Positions 44,161 through 55,940 of a stretch of 64,000 bases of DNA are shown here, in pieces. The number at the start of each line of letters is the position of its first letter. The stretch's first letter is position 1. The stretch is from Bryum argenteum (taxonomy: Eukaryota > Streptophyta > Bryopsida > Bryales > Bryaceae): positions 2,733,001 through 2,797,000 of the forward strand of contig CM073321.1 of assembly GCA_037043015.1 (NCBI GenBank), given 5' to 3'. The translations under genes were made by a program, and so were the position numbers. A model generated the notes under the pieces. The model searched no databases. It worked only from the letters and a program-made list of their open reading frames with translations, and was not told where the DNA came from.

Positions 44161-45358
44161 ATGGGCAAGAAGAAGACCATTGAGGGTGATGAGCCTGGAG
44201 CTTCCAAGCGGCCACGCACGAGGGGGAACAAAGACCCCGATCCTACAAGTGAGGCTCATTCTCATGACTCCAATGAGCAAGCTGCCACTAGTGAGGGCAA
44301 TGAGCAAATGGAATTGTCACTTCAAGAGGAGCCCTTGGGTGAAGAGGAGCGCTCTAGGTCGAGACGCCTAGAGTCTTCCCAAGGGGTGGAAAGACAAGAT
44401 CCTCAATTGGCTTTCCAAATGAGAATGCTTGAGTTCATGGACTCCGTGAATCAAGAGCTCAAGCGTGGGAAGGAAGAAAGGGATCGCCAAGAGAGGTTGA
44501 TTGAACACCTCATGATGCAAGGGTCCCGACCTTCATCTTCCACCAAAAAGTTGGCTAAGGTAAACATGCCAAGCACCTTCTCGGGACTTGGTAAGGCAAG
44601 GAAGGTGAAGGAATTCCTTCTTGAGATGGATAACTACTATGATGTCCAAAAGCCGGATGAGGAGGACAAGGTTTCCATTGCGGTGACATTTCTCAAGGAT
44701 CATGCTCTTCAATGGTGGACAAGCAAAAAGGAGCAAGAGCCGGAGTTGGTGGCAAACTTGACTTGGGGTGGCTTCAAAGACTTGTTGAGTGAACGCTTCA
44801 CACCGTGAGTATCGGGAGTTGAGGGAAGGCATGAACTTGGTGCAAATGAGGCACACCGGGTCTCTCAAGGCCTATGTGCGTGACTTCAATGCCCAAATGA
44901 ATGCCACACCCAAGATGGATGAGTTCTCTAAGAAGTGCATCTTTTTGGGTGGGCTTCAAAAGTGGGTGGTGGATGCCTTGTTCAAGTTCCCAAAACTTCC
45001 CGAGGATGTGGCGGGCATCATCAAGATTGTTGAAAGGATTGAGGCTGATGGACCCGAGAGGAAGTCAAGTGGCCCCTCTCAACAAAGTGGATCAAATAGG
45101 AATGCGGCTCGAGGCAAAGAGCGCAAGAAGTTTGGCTTTGGCAACAAACACAAGAGACAAGTGGATGGTGGAGCCTCTAACAAAAGGGAACACCAAGGGG
45201 GAAAGCCATCTAAAGGGGGAGACAAAGGTGATGACACCAAGGCCAAGAGGTGCCATGGTTGTGGCAAGATTGGCCACTTCATTGCGGAGTGCCCCGACAA
45301 GAAGGTGAGTACCATTGCAAGTCTTGCTTGTGTTGAAGACCGCATACTAGAAGGGGAG
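44161..45358 (+). pseudogene. chromovirus gag
   Basis: ATG 44161 opens M-G-K-K-K-T-I, 50 bp after the LTR. Residues about 80-120 form a charged helix (E-R-D-R-Q-E-R-L-I-E-H-L). The retrotransposon-gag (capsid) domain starts at P-S-T-F-S-G and has A-L-Q-W-W-T and F-K-D-L-L-S-E-R-F. An extra T near 44806 causes a stop, and the frame goes on in +1 with Y-R-E-L-R-E-G-M-N-L-V-Q and F-L-G-G-L. The zinc knuckle C-H-G-C-G-K-I-G-H-F-I-A-E-C lies at about 45250-45292. Gag forms the particle and packages RNA. Confidence 0.92.
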
Positions 45359-48297
45359 GTTTTGTGGCCAAGGCAAGTAGCCTCAAGCCAAGGCCGGGCC
45401 TCTTGTTTCTTGAGGCCCAAGTGAAGGACAAAGATGTCTCATGTTTGGTTGATACAGGGGCAACGCACTCCTTCATGAGTCCCAAACTAGCAAGGGAGTT
45501 GGGCTTGCCACTGCAAAAGGCAAGCAAGCCCATCAATGTGCGTTTTGCAAAGGGCGAACCGCACAAGACGGAGGAAGTGGCGTTGCAAGTGACCTTGAAG
45601 TGTGGGACATTGGAGTTTGTTGAGAATTTCACATTATGTGAGATGGATGAGGTAGACCTCATCTTAGGAGATACCTTCTTTGAGGCGCACACAGTGGATG
45701 TGAGGCGCAAGCTTGCACGGTTAGTGGTGCGCCGTGATGGCAAGGAGTTAGTGTTGAAGTTAACTCGTGGCCCTTTAATAGCGGGGGGCAAATTAAACTT
45801 GGTCTCTTTAGACCAAATGTTGGAACATCAATTTGTGGTGATGGCTCGTGAAGAGCAACTTGGGCATGAGGGGAAGAGGGTGCAACAACCACTTCCCAAA
45901 GAAATTCAAGAGGTGTTGGCCAAGTACAAGGATGTGCTTACCAATGAGTTACCCAAAGAGCTACCCCCAAGAAGAGAAGTGGATCACAAGATCGAGGTGC
46001 TACCCGGAGCTGAGCCACCTTTTAATGCACCTTATCGGTTAAACCAAAAAGAGTTGATGGAGCTAAAGAAGCAACTAAACGACTTGTTGGAAAGGGGTTA
46101 TGTGAGACCAAGCAAGTCACCATATGGTGCACCGGTCCTCTTTGTGGACAAGAAGGATGGCAAGCTTAGGATGTGCATTGATTATAGGGCCTTGAATAAG
46201 GTGACCATCAAGAACAACTACCCTTTGCCTCGAATTGATGATCTCTTTGATAGATTGGCGGGAGCTAAGTACTTTAGTCGCATAGACTTAAAGTCGGGTT
46301 ACTACCAAATCCGCATTGCGGATGCGGATGTAGAAAAGACCGCGTGCCGCACAAGGTATGGGTCTTATGAGTTCCTTGTGATGCCCTTTGGGTTGTGCAA
46401 TGCGCCCTCAACATTCACAACCCTTATGAACACCATCTTTCGAGAGGAAATGGATGACTTTGTGATTGTCTACATCGATGACATCTTGGTGTTTTCCAAG
46501 ACGGCCGAGGAACATGCAAAGCACCTTGAGGCGAGACTCATGAAGCTTAGAGACAACAAGCTTTATGCTAATGGGGAAAAGAGTGAGTTTGCACAACTTG
46601 AGATGGAGTTCTTGGGCCATGTGGTTACCGGAGATGGAATCAAGCCGGACATGAAGAAGGTGAAGGCAATTCAAGAGTCGAAGCGGCCTTCTACACAAAA
46701 GGGACTTAGGTCATTCCTTGGCCTAGCAAACTACTATCGCCGCTTCATACGCAACTTCTCTAAGATTGCCAAGCCTTTGTCTGACTTGTTGAAAAAAGGG
46801 GTGAACCAAGTATGGGATGAATTTTGCTACCAAGCCTTTGAGGAACTCAAGAACAAGTTGTCATCTCCACCAAAGGTGTTGAAGTTCCCCGAGTTTGATA
46901 AGCCCTTTGAGGTCCACACAGATGCAAGTGACTTTGCCATTGGAGGCGTCTTGATGCAAGATGGTAGGCCAATTGCCTATGAGAGCAAGAAGTTGGATGG
47001 GTGTCAAAGGAGATGGCCAACTCACGAGAAGGAGCTCTTTGCGGTGGTGCATTGTTTGAAGACATGGCAACATTACATGGGGTTGCACAAGACTAAGGTC
47101 TACACCGATAATGTGTCTTTGAAGTATTTTGAGACACAAGCACAAATGAGTGCCAAACAATTGAGGTGGCATGATGCTTTGGCGCTCATGAATGTGGACT
47201 TGATCCACAAACCGGGCCGTGACAATGTGGTGCCGGATGCGCTAAGTAGAAAGGAAGAGTTTCATGCCATGAGCACCACCCAAGTCTTGCGGCTCATGTA
47301 TAAGGGTGAAGGCAATTGGGAACGGCGGATAAGAGAGGGGTACATGAAGGACCCCGAGGCACAACAAATGCTTGGTGATCTTAGGAAGGGCAAGAAGCTC
47401 AAGGAGATCAAGTTGGTGAATGGATTGCTCAAGTATAAGCAAAGTAGGGTGTATGTTCCTCAAGGCAAGCTTAGATTGTTGGTTTTGAAGGAGGAACATG
47501 ATAGTCCCATAGCCGGCCATAGGGGAGAAAAGGCTACCATTGCAACGGTGTCAAGGAGGTACTATTGGCCGGGGATGAAAGATGACATAACCCACTTTGT
47601 GAAGACTTGTGTGAAGTGCCAACTCAACCGGGCTTCATATCAAAAGCAAACGCGCTTGTTGCAACCATTGCCAATTCCGCCGGACCCTTGGCATAGTGTG
47701 TCTATGGACTTCATCACAAGCCTTCCCGAGTCGCAAGGGTATGATGCCATCTTAGTGATGGTGGATCGGTTTAGCAAGTTGGCTCATATGGTGCCAACTA
47801 GAGGAACTGCAACTGCGCTTGAGACCGCCAAGATCTTTCTCGATGCATGGTGGAAGCATCACGGGTTGCCAAGAGTGATTGTGTCAGATCGAGACCCAAA
47901 GTTCACAAGTGCATTTTGGAGACACTTCTTTAGGAAGGTGGGAACCAAGTTGACATTTAGCACTGCCTTTCATCCCCAAACAGATGGGCAAACTGAAAGG
48001 GTGAATGGAGTCTTGAACCAATACTTGAGGAACTTTGTGAGTGCGGACCAACGTGATTGGGTAGACTATGTGGGGTTGGCGGAGTTCAGTTACAATGCGG
48101 CCACACACTCGGCGACTAAGGAGTCACCTTTCAAAGTGGCCTATGGAGTGGAGCCACTCCAACCTGCTGACTTAGCTCTCGAGGGGACACATTCAATACC
48201 AGAGTTCAACCAAGATGGTGAAGACTTGGCCAAGAAGCGGGAGCATATGTTGGAAAAAAACCAAGTTGTTGTTGGAGAAGGCAAGAAGGCGCTATGA
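45356..48297 (+). pseudogene. chromovirus pol: protease, RT, RNase H, integrase
   Basis: Relative to gag this frame is -1 at GGTTTTG near 45359, by mutation or by ribosomal slippage. Protease: [32 protein letters not shown] and catalytic Y-I-D-D-I-L-V-F. RNase H: H-T-D-A-S-D, with E in the H-E-K-E-L region. Integrase: zinc-binding H-x-H-C-C (G-H-R-G, C-V-K-C) and the core D-D-E with [14 protein letters not shown] and [10 protein letters not shown]. All catalytic residues look intact. The frame breaks near 48256, where a run of seven A stands for an expected six. Confidence 0.95.
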
Positions 48298-48790
48298 GAA
48301 GCGAGTCAATGCCGGAAGACGTGAAGTGGAGTATGAGGTGGGACAAAAGGTGTTGTTGAATGTGAAGAACTTCACCATGTCCGAAGGCCTCACTCCAAAG
48401 TTCATGTCCAAGTTTGCGGGTCCGTTTCCCATTGTGGAACGGGTGTTCAAAGATGTGTATAAGTTGGAGCTACCACCCGAGATCAAAGTGCATCCAACAT
48501 TCCATGTTTCATTGTTAAAGCCATTCAAGGAGGATACCTTGTGGCCGGATCGCAAGCAAGTGATTCGGCCACCACCAGAGTTGGTTGGACAACATTTGGA
48601 ATATGAGGTAGAGGCCATCCTCAAGAGTAGGAACCTCAAAAACAAGAGCAAGGAATACCTTGTGAAGTGGCGAGGATACCACGAGAAAGAAGCAACGTGG
48701 GTGGCGGCAAAGGACATGGTGAATGCTAAGGAGGTGGTGGAGAACTTTGAGAAGAATAGGAGCTCCAACAAGAAGCAACGTAGGCATTAA
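48257..48790 (+). CDS. chromovirus integrase C-terminus with chromodomain
   Basis: After the A-run shift the frame gives [21 protein letters not shown], the G-P-F-P-I-V motif and [10 protein letters not shown] (the GPY/F module), then a chromodomain: [17 protein letters not shown] and A-K-E-V-V-E-N-F. Chromodomains tether the integration complex to methylated histone or to heterochromatin. It ends Q-R-R-H-stop at 48788-48790. Confidence 0.93.
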   Translation, partial: KTKLLLEKARRRYEKRVNAGRREVEYEVGQKVLLNVKNFTMSEGLTPKFMSKFAGPFPIVERVFKDVYKLELPPEIKVHPTFHVSLLKPFKEDTLWPDRKQVIRPPPELVGQHLEYEVEAILKSRNLKNKSKEYLVKWRGYHEKEATWVAAKDMVNAKEVVENFEKNRSSNKKQRRH

Positions 48791-49576
48791 TGAGGACATC
48801 AACCTCCGTAGTGGGGGAGGATGACTTGTAGCTTGGGCGTAGATCCACAACACTTGTACTCGTTCATTGGATTTGGCAATAAAGTTTGGCTTTGGTGTGT
48901 GCAAAGAGAAGAGTATGAGATGGAGTCCTAGTCTTGTACTTGTGCTAAGTTGGTGGAAGAGGGGGAATAGAGATGTGAAACCGAGTTGGGAAGGCCGAGT
49001 AATGGGGACCAAGGCTAGGAGAAAAAGTGGATAAAACCATGAAGTCCCTTGGCCTTGGGCTTGTCCGGGCGGGGACAAGGTAATGGCGCGTGCTCATAAA
49101 AGCGCCACTCCCACAAACTAGTGCAAGCTAGTGCATGGGAGTCATGAACCCATGCCTTGAAAGAGATAGTGGGATCCGAGTTGGGCGGAACTTGGCATTA
49201 CCCCCGTGCGATCGAGTCGTGGTGTAAAAGCCATCTTGGGTTTGCAACCAAGACAACTTGGTGGAAGCATTGAGGTCCAGCCTAGTAGTCAAGGAAGAAG
49301 TGTTAGGCTAGTGGAGCCTAACTTAGAGAGCCAAGGTAAGGGCAATCCAAGAGGGTCTCAAAGTAGGTGGGTCTAGAGTAGTTTAGTTGCCTTGGAAGAA
49401 GTCCAGGGTTCTAAACGGACCACCTAGTGACGACACCTTTGAGACTTTGCCAAAGTTTGAGAGTGCATTGTGGGGGTCGCGCCCTGGTGAAACACAATGC
49501 TGCACCAATGGGGATGGCAACCCAAGAGTTGGTGTGACCGACTACAAGTATAGTCGATGAGGGCATCGACTCCATT
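48791..49576 (+). other. chromovirus 3' untranslated region
   Basis: 0.8 kb without ORF between pol and the polypurine tract, collinear with 19676-20486 of the older relative. Confidence 0.8.
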
Positions 49577-49589
49577 AGGTGGGGGTGAG
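49577..49589 (+). promoter_or_regulatory. chromovirus polypurine tract
   Basis: AGGTGGGGGTGAG directly before the 3' LTR. Confidence 0.8.
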
Positions 49590-50884
49590 TGTCGCGCACC
49601 TCTCCTTGAGGAGTGCCCGCAACACCAAGGGCCCAAGGGGGACACCGGAGTGACGCCCGGGCCTTGGGGTGCCAAGGTGAAGGGAACCTAAGTGGGCCTA
49701 GTGTGGGAGAGGACCCCGGGCGTTGGAGACGCCTCTCACCCACGGAGACTAGGAGCCACGACGGAATGGACATGAGATTATGGAAGCTCATGTTGCCACG
49801 ATTCCGGGATGCTAAGGAGCACCTCATTTGGAGGTGTGAGCTAAAAGTTATGGGAGTTGGAAGATTGTGGGACTAAAGGGAGTGCTGTCCAGGGACAGTG
49901 CTGGACTGGGAAGCTGGCCCGGGACTCCCGAATCTTCAGAGGGGCATAACTCCCTCAATACTTGTCGGAATGAGGCAAGTAAGGTGTCTATCGGCATCTA
50001 CTTGACGAGTAGATGTCGATAGAGTGGTCGCTCGTCGCGTTTGGATGCGGGACGAGGTAGATACGAGCCCTGGAAGGTTCGGGAAGTCTCCCGGGGCCTT
50101 CCAGCGGCTAAGGCATTGGGAGATTGGGTGGTCTTCCAAACCTTAGAGGTGTGAGGGTCCAGCCCTTCACCTAGGACCAGGGGCTGCCGAATCCCACAGA
50201 GTATACTATGGGGAGGGCTGGTCTCCCTCCCCACTCCCATGGTGCCTTGGTGGTGACCAAGGTGGGAGTCCCGAGTGGTGTGGCTAGTGTTGGGGCCTCA
50301 CCATGGGGACTCCCAAGCCAAGGTGAGTCCCAATGGGTGGAGCTAGTGTTGGGGCTCCACCATGGGGACTCAAAGTGCAAAATGAGGCACGGTGGGTGGA
50401 GCTAGTGTTGGGGCTTCACCACGGTGGCTCATAAGGACAAGGTGAGTCCCGGTGGGGGAGCTAGTGTTGGGGCTTCACCACGGGGACTCATATAGGCAAA
50501 ATGAGGACCATGAGTGCTACCGATGTGGGGTGGTGTCTCACCGCCGGCGTTGTGATTACTTGGTGGCCTTGGGGTCACCATGGTGGTCATGGGCGGTGGT
50601 GAGGAGACACCACCAAGTGCGGTTAGGCCGCGTGGTATGGGAGTGCCACCAAGTTGGGCCTTGGACATAAGTGGAAGTCCGCACCTAACCATTGGCTACC
50701 TACGAAGGGGTTGAGTCCCGGTTGCATGAGTAGGAGGGATTGATAACCAAGCGGTGAGCTTGGTGGTTGGTATGGGGAGCTAACTTTGTGCATGTGGGGG
50801 ATGTGCAGAGTTAGCGCTCGTGACACTTGCTACAGTTGGGAAAAAGTTGGTGTAAGCTAAGGTGAGCTAGCAAGGGTTGCGACA
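49590..50884 (+). repeat. chromovirus 3' LTR
   Basis: Direct copy of 42819-44111; ends GGGTTGCGACA before ATCTG. Confidence 0.95.
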
Positions 50885-50889
50885 ATCTG
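50885..50889 (+). repeat. target-site duplication ATCTG (right)
   Basis: Second copy of the chromovirus target duplication. Confidence 0.95.
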
Positions 50890-51880
50890 CAACTTCTTCA
50901 CAGCACCTAATATGGAGCTTGCATTGTCTGTGCATATCTGAACGATGTTTTGTGGTCCAACCTTCTCTATGTACTTTGCCATTTCATTTGCCACATAAGC
51001 GATGTCCTTTTTCTTCCCTGTAGTATCCACTGATCCTCGAAACACCTCTCCCACTAGGCAAACGAGCATCATGTTAATGAGTGATCTACTTGTGACATCC
51101 GACCACCCATCTGAGCATATTGTTCCTCCGTACTTCTCGATAGAAAGTTTTGTTCGATTCTCTACCGACCTTTGCACAGCTGCCTTCTTCGCATCGAGCA
51201 TTGTAGTCCTAATAGCATGATACAAGGGTGGTTGATATCCACCAATACCGGCCTTTGCTGTCTCTTGAATGACACTTATGAATGCTGGATGTCGTACAAC
51301 ATTGAATGCAATGTTTGCCTCATAGAAAAATGAAGCCCACTTTGCATCCAAATTTTGCCTAGTGGCAAGATCAAAACTATCCTCCATACTCCTTTGCCCA
51401 TGTCGCCGTCCACTAGAGAGTGTAGAGATCCTTTGTCCATTGCTGCCATGACTCCCCTTGTTAGAGGATGGCACCTGATTAGACCTTAGGTTAGGGGATG
51501 GCACTTGTTCAGACTTGATGCAAGGGGAATCTATGTTCTCTATAGTTTCCCTTGCCACATATGGTATGCCGACATCCACTCGTGAGTCAGGAATAACATC
51601 CGCATAAGGAATGTTGTTCTTTGGAACCATCCCTCCGCAGTCACGGAATAGCTCGAGAACTCCACGGGGTAACTTCGTACACCGGGGTAATGGAGAATTC
51701 TGAGGATATCCAAAATGAGCAAATGCTCGTTGCTTTACAAAGACTGTGCTTTTCCAACAGAATAAGCACACGCGAATATTTGGCTTGTCGTTCCGTTCCG
51801 TGGATACTTGTAGCCAATCGTCCCATTTGCGAGTGTCTCTTCTATTATCTGCTACCCCTTAGATTGGGAAGAATGCTCCA
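50885..51880 (-). CDS. hAT transposase, N-terminal part
   Basis: Reading toward lower coordinates, a BED-like finger start is visible (K-W-D-D-W-L, V-C-L-F-C-W-K-S-T). A linker follows, then the DUF659-type catalytic start: Y-G-G-T-I-C-S-D-G-W-S (first D), R-G-S-V-D-T-T-G and Q-I-C-T-D-N-A (second D). The frame runs into the chromovirus inside the duplicated ATCTG target and resumes in frame at 42818. The first ATG in frame is 51771, inside the finger. The frame is open upstream to about 51867, where a TAA occurs, so the true start is probably on an upstream exon or was lost. hAT transposases excise and reinsert DNA; DUF659 proteins are often domesticated. Confidence 0.85.
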
Positions 51881-52046
51881 TGTTTCGGAATCGCACCTCC
51901 ACCGGTGCAATGAAACTGGTGACGACAACGCACACTACAAGGGCTCAAGTTACTTTTTGCACATATGGACCGAGCAGGGGGCTTCTCATGGGGAGACCCA
52001 AGACAACGGTCAAAGCGCAAAGGAAAGTGGCTTCAAGCTCGTGAAC

Positions 52047-52115
52047 GACTCCTTATATACTCCATACTTCTGTAAGTCGGGGGCGAATGCGCATAGAAGG
52101 CGACCGGCGGTTCGG
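52047..52115 (-). promoter_or_regulatory. candidate hAT gene promoter with GACCG unit
   Basis: A TATA box (GTATATAAGGAG on the minus strand, 52048-52059) lies about 170 bp upstream of the open frame. Further upstream a single GGCGACCGGCGG unit occurs at 52099-52110, the same word as in the arrays of the copy B-D genes. Confidence 0.45.
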
Positions 52116-52119
52116 CGGT

Positions 52120-52513
52120 TTGATGAAGAGCACTTTACTCCCAACCACAAATTTGTAGGGGGCCATAGTCAATATCCATGGTCCACACAATACAGCTATT
52201 ATTAACTAGATTCCCGGAGACCATGCGGCTCAAAAATGTTTGATTGGCAATTATACTATTCTTTTTTTTAAAAAAAAGAAAAAAAACAAATAAAGGGAAC
52301 ATCGGAAGGCAAGAGAGAGAACAATAAGGACTCATATTAGAAACTAGAGTTTTAACTTCTCTTGCTCCAAATCCAAAAAATGAAGGGATGAATATTGCTC
52401 AATCCACGTTTCCTAAATAATTAAGAATGATAAAAATTGCCATATATAAATGAAGGTACCTTTGACATTGAAGGTTTTTCCCTTATGCTAATACCAAATG
52501 CAATAGTGAGATT
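52120..52513. other. AT-rich stretch
   Basis: Contains an inverted T8/A6-type run near 52263-52290; no gene. Confidence 0.35.
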
Positions 52514-53263
52514 TCATTCACCAAGAATATTTAAATTGAAGAAAATCAAATTTCTACAACTGCTAAAAAAACGCCCCCCTTCTGTACAAACTTGGCTTGG
52601 CCCCCCTTCTGTACAAACTTGGCTTGGCCCCCCTTCATCCAAATGTGCTTCATCTTCCTCCATCGTTTGGTTCGGCTCCCCTTCATCCACTTCTCGCCTT
52701 TCGGTCCCTTCTTCTTCCGAATCTGTCCAAACTATGTCCTCATCGGGGATTCCTCCTTTGTAACCCCTAGGCGTTGTAAGACCTTCTCGTGGGTTGGCCG
52801 CTGGATAAGGAGCTCGCGGAATATGGGGTTCTGTTGGCTTAATTGTTTGAGGGGATTTTTTTAACGTTCTCCAATCCACCTCCCTCTACAAAATTATCTC
52901 CGCGTACACCATTTGTGCTATGTTGTACGAAACCTCGTTGCTCACCACATGCACACCGGCGTAGAGGAACTTCCACACTTCAATGCATCGTTGCACAAAT
53001 TCATCGTGATTGCAATAGTGCAAATTTGCGCTATTCAAGCGGCAATGAAACTCGTGACGATAGTGTGGAAACAAATGGCCGATTTGGCACCAAGCAATGT
53101 ACCACTTGCAAGTCTTAAGGGTCCACGGTCTCTCTACTTGCGCCCACCCCGGAAAAGCATGTTGCGTGGGATCTATGAGAATCTTGTGAAATCTCCTTTG
53201 CTTCTTTCCTTTCCTCTTGCGGTCCTTGTCTCTCGCTATCTTTCGCTCCTGGCTAGGCGTCAT
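52514..53263 (-). pseudogene. WC-RH-ANL family gene, copy B
   Basis: ATG 53263 opens M-T-P-S-Q-E-R-K-I-A with a basic start (K-R-K-G-K-K-Q-R-R). The domain follows: H-A-F-P-G-W, A-W-C-Q-I, R-H-E-F-H, N-S-A-N-L, C-x8-C and A-Q-M-V-Y-A-E-I-I-L. A single TAG (52886-52888) stands where other copies have G, E or K; the frame then continues R-E-V-D-W and N-P-R-E-G-L-T, then D-S-E-E-E. A 30-bp tandem duplication (52574-52632) repeats P-S-Q-V-C-T-E-G-G. The C-terminal coiled coil of the other copies is missing, as the frame ends at 52514. It is the least damaged N-terminal domain after copy D. Confidence 0.65.
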
Positions 53264-53432
53264 CGTCACCCAAATGCTAACCAAGAAAGAAAATTATTAA
53301 AATATTCAAAATAAAGTTATATCTATTCCGTGGACTAACACAGAATTTGAAAAACTCGAAAATCGGGCAGCACGTATGTGTAAAATGTGCACGTGTGGCA
53401 CGTGTGTGTCAATCACCGCACGCTCTAGCGCT

Positions 53433-53476
53433 CGAACAAGCAGGCGGCAACCAGAGGTCGACACCAGACAATGCGC
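53433..53476 (-). promoter_or_regulatory. conserved promoter block of copy B
   Basis: Minus strand GCGCATTGTCTGGTGTCGAC... to ...GCTTGTTCG. It matches the blocks upstream of copies C (58323-58366) and D (60279-60323) at most positions, and lies 170 bp upstream of the ATG. Confidence 0.75.
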
Positions 53477-53543
53477 AAGGCCCGACACGTGGAGGTGAAA
53501 AATGGCGACAGCCGGTGTCCGCGCGCGTATTTGTAACCCTGGT

Positions 53544-53845
53544 GCTAGGGCGACCGTCAATCCAGCCGATGGGCGAGCGTCGGTCGCTGGGGCGAGCGTC
53601 GGTCGCTGGGGCGACCGCCGATCCAGCGGATGGGAGACCGCCGATCCACTTGGTGGGCGACCTTCAGTCAGAGGGCGCGACCTCCAAATGAGAGGGCGCG
53701 ACGTATGTCTGGGGGCGCGACCTCTGGATCGCGCGACCGCCGATGCAGTGGACGGGCAAACGTCGGTCGCTGAGGCGACCGCCGATCCAGCTGGTGGGCG
53801 AACGTAGGTCAGTAGGCGACCGCCGGTCCAGCTCATGGGCAAGGA
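53544..53845. repeat. GACCG palindromic array upstream of copy B
   Basis: Units such as GGGCGACCGCCGATCCAGC and GGGCGAGCGTCGGTCGCTG in alternating orientation, mean period about 25-30 bp. An AT-rich AAATACGCG spot separates it from the conserved block. Confidence 0.85.
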
Positions 53846-53879
53846 CTTACCTTCCTCCCAGCGTATTTGTCAAAATTAT

Positions 53880-55330
53880 CAAAGCAGTAACGAATTTATA
53901 TAATGGCTTTTGGTGGCAAGTATTTGGAACCATCAAAACTATAAAAAAAAGAGATAAAATAGATAAATGGGGCAATAATGTGATTTTAATACTTGGACTT
54001 CCTAATAGTGACCCTATGAAAATGATCGAATCATAAAAAAAACCATAGGGAAATCGCATCCATATGTCATAATTTAGGTGCAACCTCCAGAACTTCGAAT
54101 GATAAGGGAAAAGAGAATAAAAGGGTACAGGAGGTGATACGAACACTTGAATTAGGTAATAAGGGCCTCATGAATGTAATGGAAGTATTCATAAAACCAT
54201 AGGAGAATGGGAACTATGTGGTTGAATTTATATGGGGATATTTGAATTGCGGGGTTTGAAGCACGGGGGCATATGTAAAAATATAAGCAAAAAGGGAGTG
54301 GAAGGGGTGTTGATAACTTTCCTAGGTGATTCATATAGTGTAAAAAATATGGTATAAATCTTAGGGCCACGGGAGGAACGAAAGTATTTTTCCCGAATTT
54401 CTAAAAATGAAATAGTCATGTGAAAGTAGGCGGTGTGCGCACATGTATACGAAAACAAAGTGGGGAATGTAATTTGAACATTTGAACTACACTAAATAGG
54501 TACATTAGTGTTAGATTTTTATAAGATTTGAAAATGCTACAAGTTTTTACTTTTGGTAAAAAACATTTACCGAGAGTATTGATTCCATTACTATGTAAGG
54601 ATCCCCATCTTGACCATTGTAGAGGGTACAAATATTGACTAATAGTAAAAACTTATAGCCTATTTATGTAAATTAGTGTATCTAACACTAATCTACCTAT
54701 TTAGTGTAGGTAATATGGATCATATAAAAATGATGGAACCATCAAAAATATTATAGGACAACCTAATTTTCCTAAACTATTTTTCCCAAATTAATCTAGA
54801 ATTTTCGAAGTAAGTAGAGCTTTAAATAATAGATAAAAAATAGTTAAATGGAGAGAAAAAATATTTTAAAAAGAATTGGACTATTTAATAACTACCTTAT
54901 GAACATGATGGAGCTATAAAAAAAAATCGTTGGAGTAAAGGATCTATAGGGTAGATTTTGGTTGCAAGCACTTAGAAACACCAAAACTTCAAAAAATAAT
55001 AAAAAATAGATAAAGGGGGTAAGGGGACAATTTAAACCCTTAGACTACCTAATGATGACCCTATGGAAATGATGGTGTTATTTAGAAAATCGTGGGGATA
55101 TCTCATCTATAGGTCATCATTTACTTGTAAGTCATTTGAATGAGTAGAATATTGAATGATATACGGAAAATAGATTTGTGGAAAGAGATAACGATTTTAA
55201 AACTTGTGTTGACTAAAAAAGACCTTATAAAAATTATGGAAGAACAAAATTTCCCGTAAAAGAAACGTATCTACATGTTATGATTTACTTTGACTTTGTA
55301 GGATGCTGAGTAATAGAGGAAGTTATACTA
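53880..55330. repeat. degenerate ~160-bp tandem repeat
   Basis: The segment beginning TAATAGTGACCCTATGAAAATGA recurs in diverged form at about 54004, 54157, 54311, 54709, 54887, 55049 and 55208. The spacing is near 153-178 bp where units are adjacent. Each unit has CATAAAAAAAACC/ATAGGGAAATC-type and TTGG(A/T)ACCATCAAAAC-type parts. AT-rich, no coding sequence. Confidence 0.55.
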
Positions 55331-55502
55331 AAGGGGGGAGGAGGTGGTTTTATTATTTTCTCTAACCGTATTAAATATATTGAATCATGAAAGAAGCCAC
55401 ATGGAACTTGGATTTACATGGAAGGAAATACTTGGTGTTAATTTGATTCAACCCTGGCATGGTATAGGATACTTGGTGTTAACTTGATTCAAAACCTCCA
55501 GA

Positions 55503-55935
55503 TCACGCGACCGCCAATACAGCGGATGGGCGAACGTCGGTCGCTAGGGCGACCGCCGATCCAGTCGATGGGCGAACGACGGTGACAGGTCGACCGGCGG
55601 TCTACGCGATGGGCAAGGACCCAAGGAGAAAGTGTCCCCGAGCCTCCGTGCACCCCCTCCTGATGGGGCGACGGTCGATCCAGCCGATGGACGAACGACG
55701 GTCGCTAGGGCGACCGACGATCCAGCCGATGGGCGAACGACGCTGACAAGGCGACCGGCGGTCTACGTGATGGGCACGGACCCAAGGAGAAAGTGTCCGC
55801 GAGCCTCCGCGCAACCCTCCTGATGGGGCAACGGCCGATACAGCGGATGGGCAAACGTCGGTCGCTAAGGCGTCCGCCGATCCAGCCGATGGGCGAACGA
55901 CATTGAGAGGGCGACTGGCGGTCTACGTGATGGGC
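55503..55935. repeat. GACCG palindromic array, no adjacent gene
   Basis: Same units as at 53.6 kb, with a ~130-bp higher-order repeat: the segment from GGCGGTCTACG(T/C)GATGGGC to GAGCCTCCG is present at 55582-55650, 55752-55812 and partly at 55917. No family gene copy was found next to it. Confidence 0.85.
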
Positions 55936-55940
55936 GCGAA

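Larger units (their letters stand above)
42819..50884 (+). mobile_element. Ty3/gypsy chromovirus, complete, 8.07 kb, young
   Basis: LTRs of 1293 and 1295 bp (42819-44111, 49590-50884) begin TGTCGC and end GCGACA and are flanked by ATCTG. I count about six substitutions and two 1-bp indels between them (about 0.5%), so the insertion is recent. The interior has gag with a CCHC knuckle, protease, RT, RNase H, integrase and a chromodomain, in gypsy order. Three frame breaks (44806, about 45360, about 48256) disrupt an otherwise open polyprotein; at least the two single-base insertions could be assembly errors. It is inserted in a hAT transposase gene on the opposite strand. Confidence 0.97.

Noticed and set aside
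53535-53546. AACCCTG near 53535 as the other hAT end
   Set aside because: Flanking 8 bp do not match those at 39823, and the sequence is part of the copy B promoter.
53347-53842. Open frames over the GACCG array on both strands
   Set aside because: By-products of the repeat: no homology between copies at protein level.
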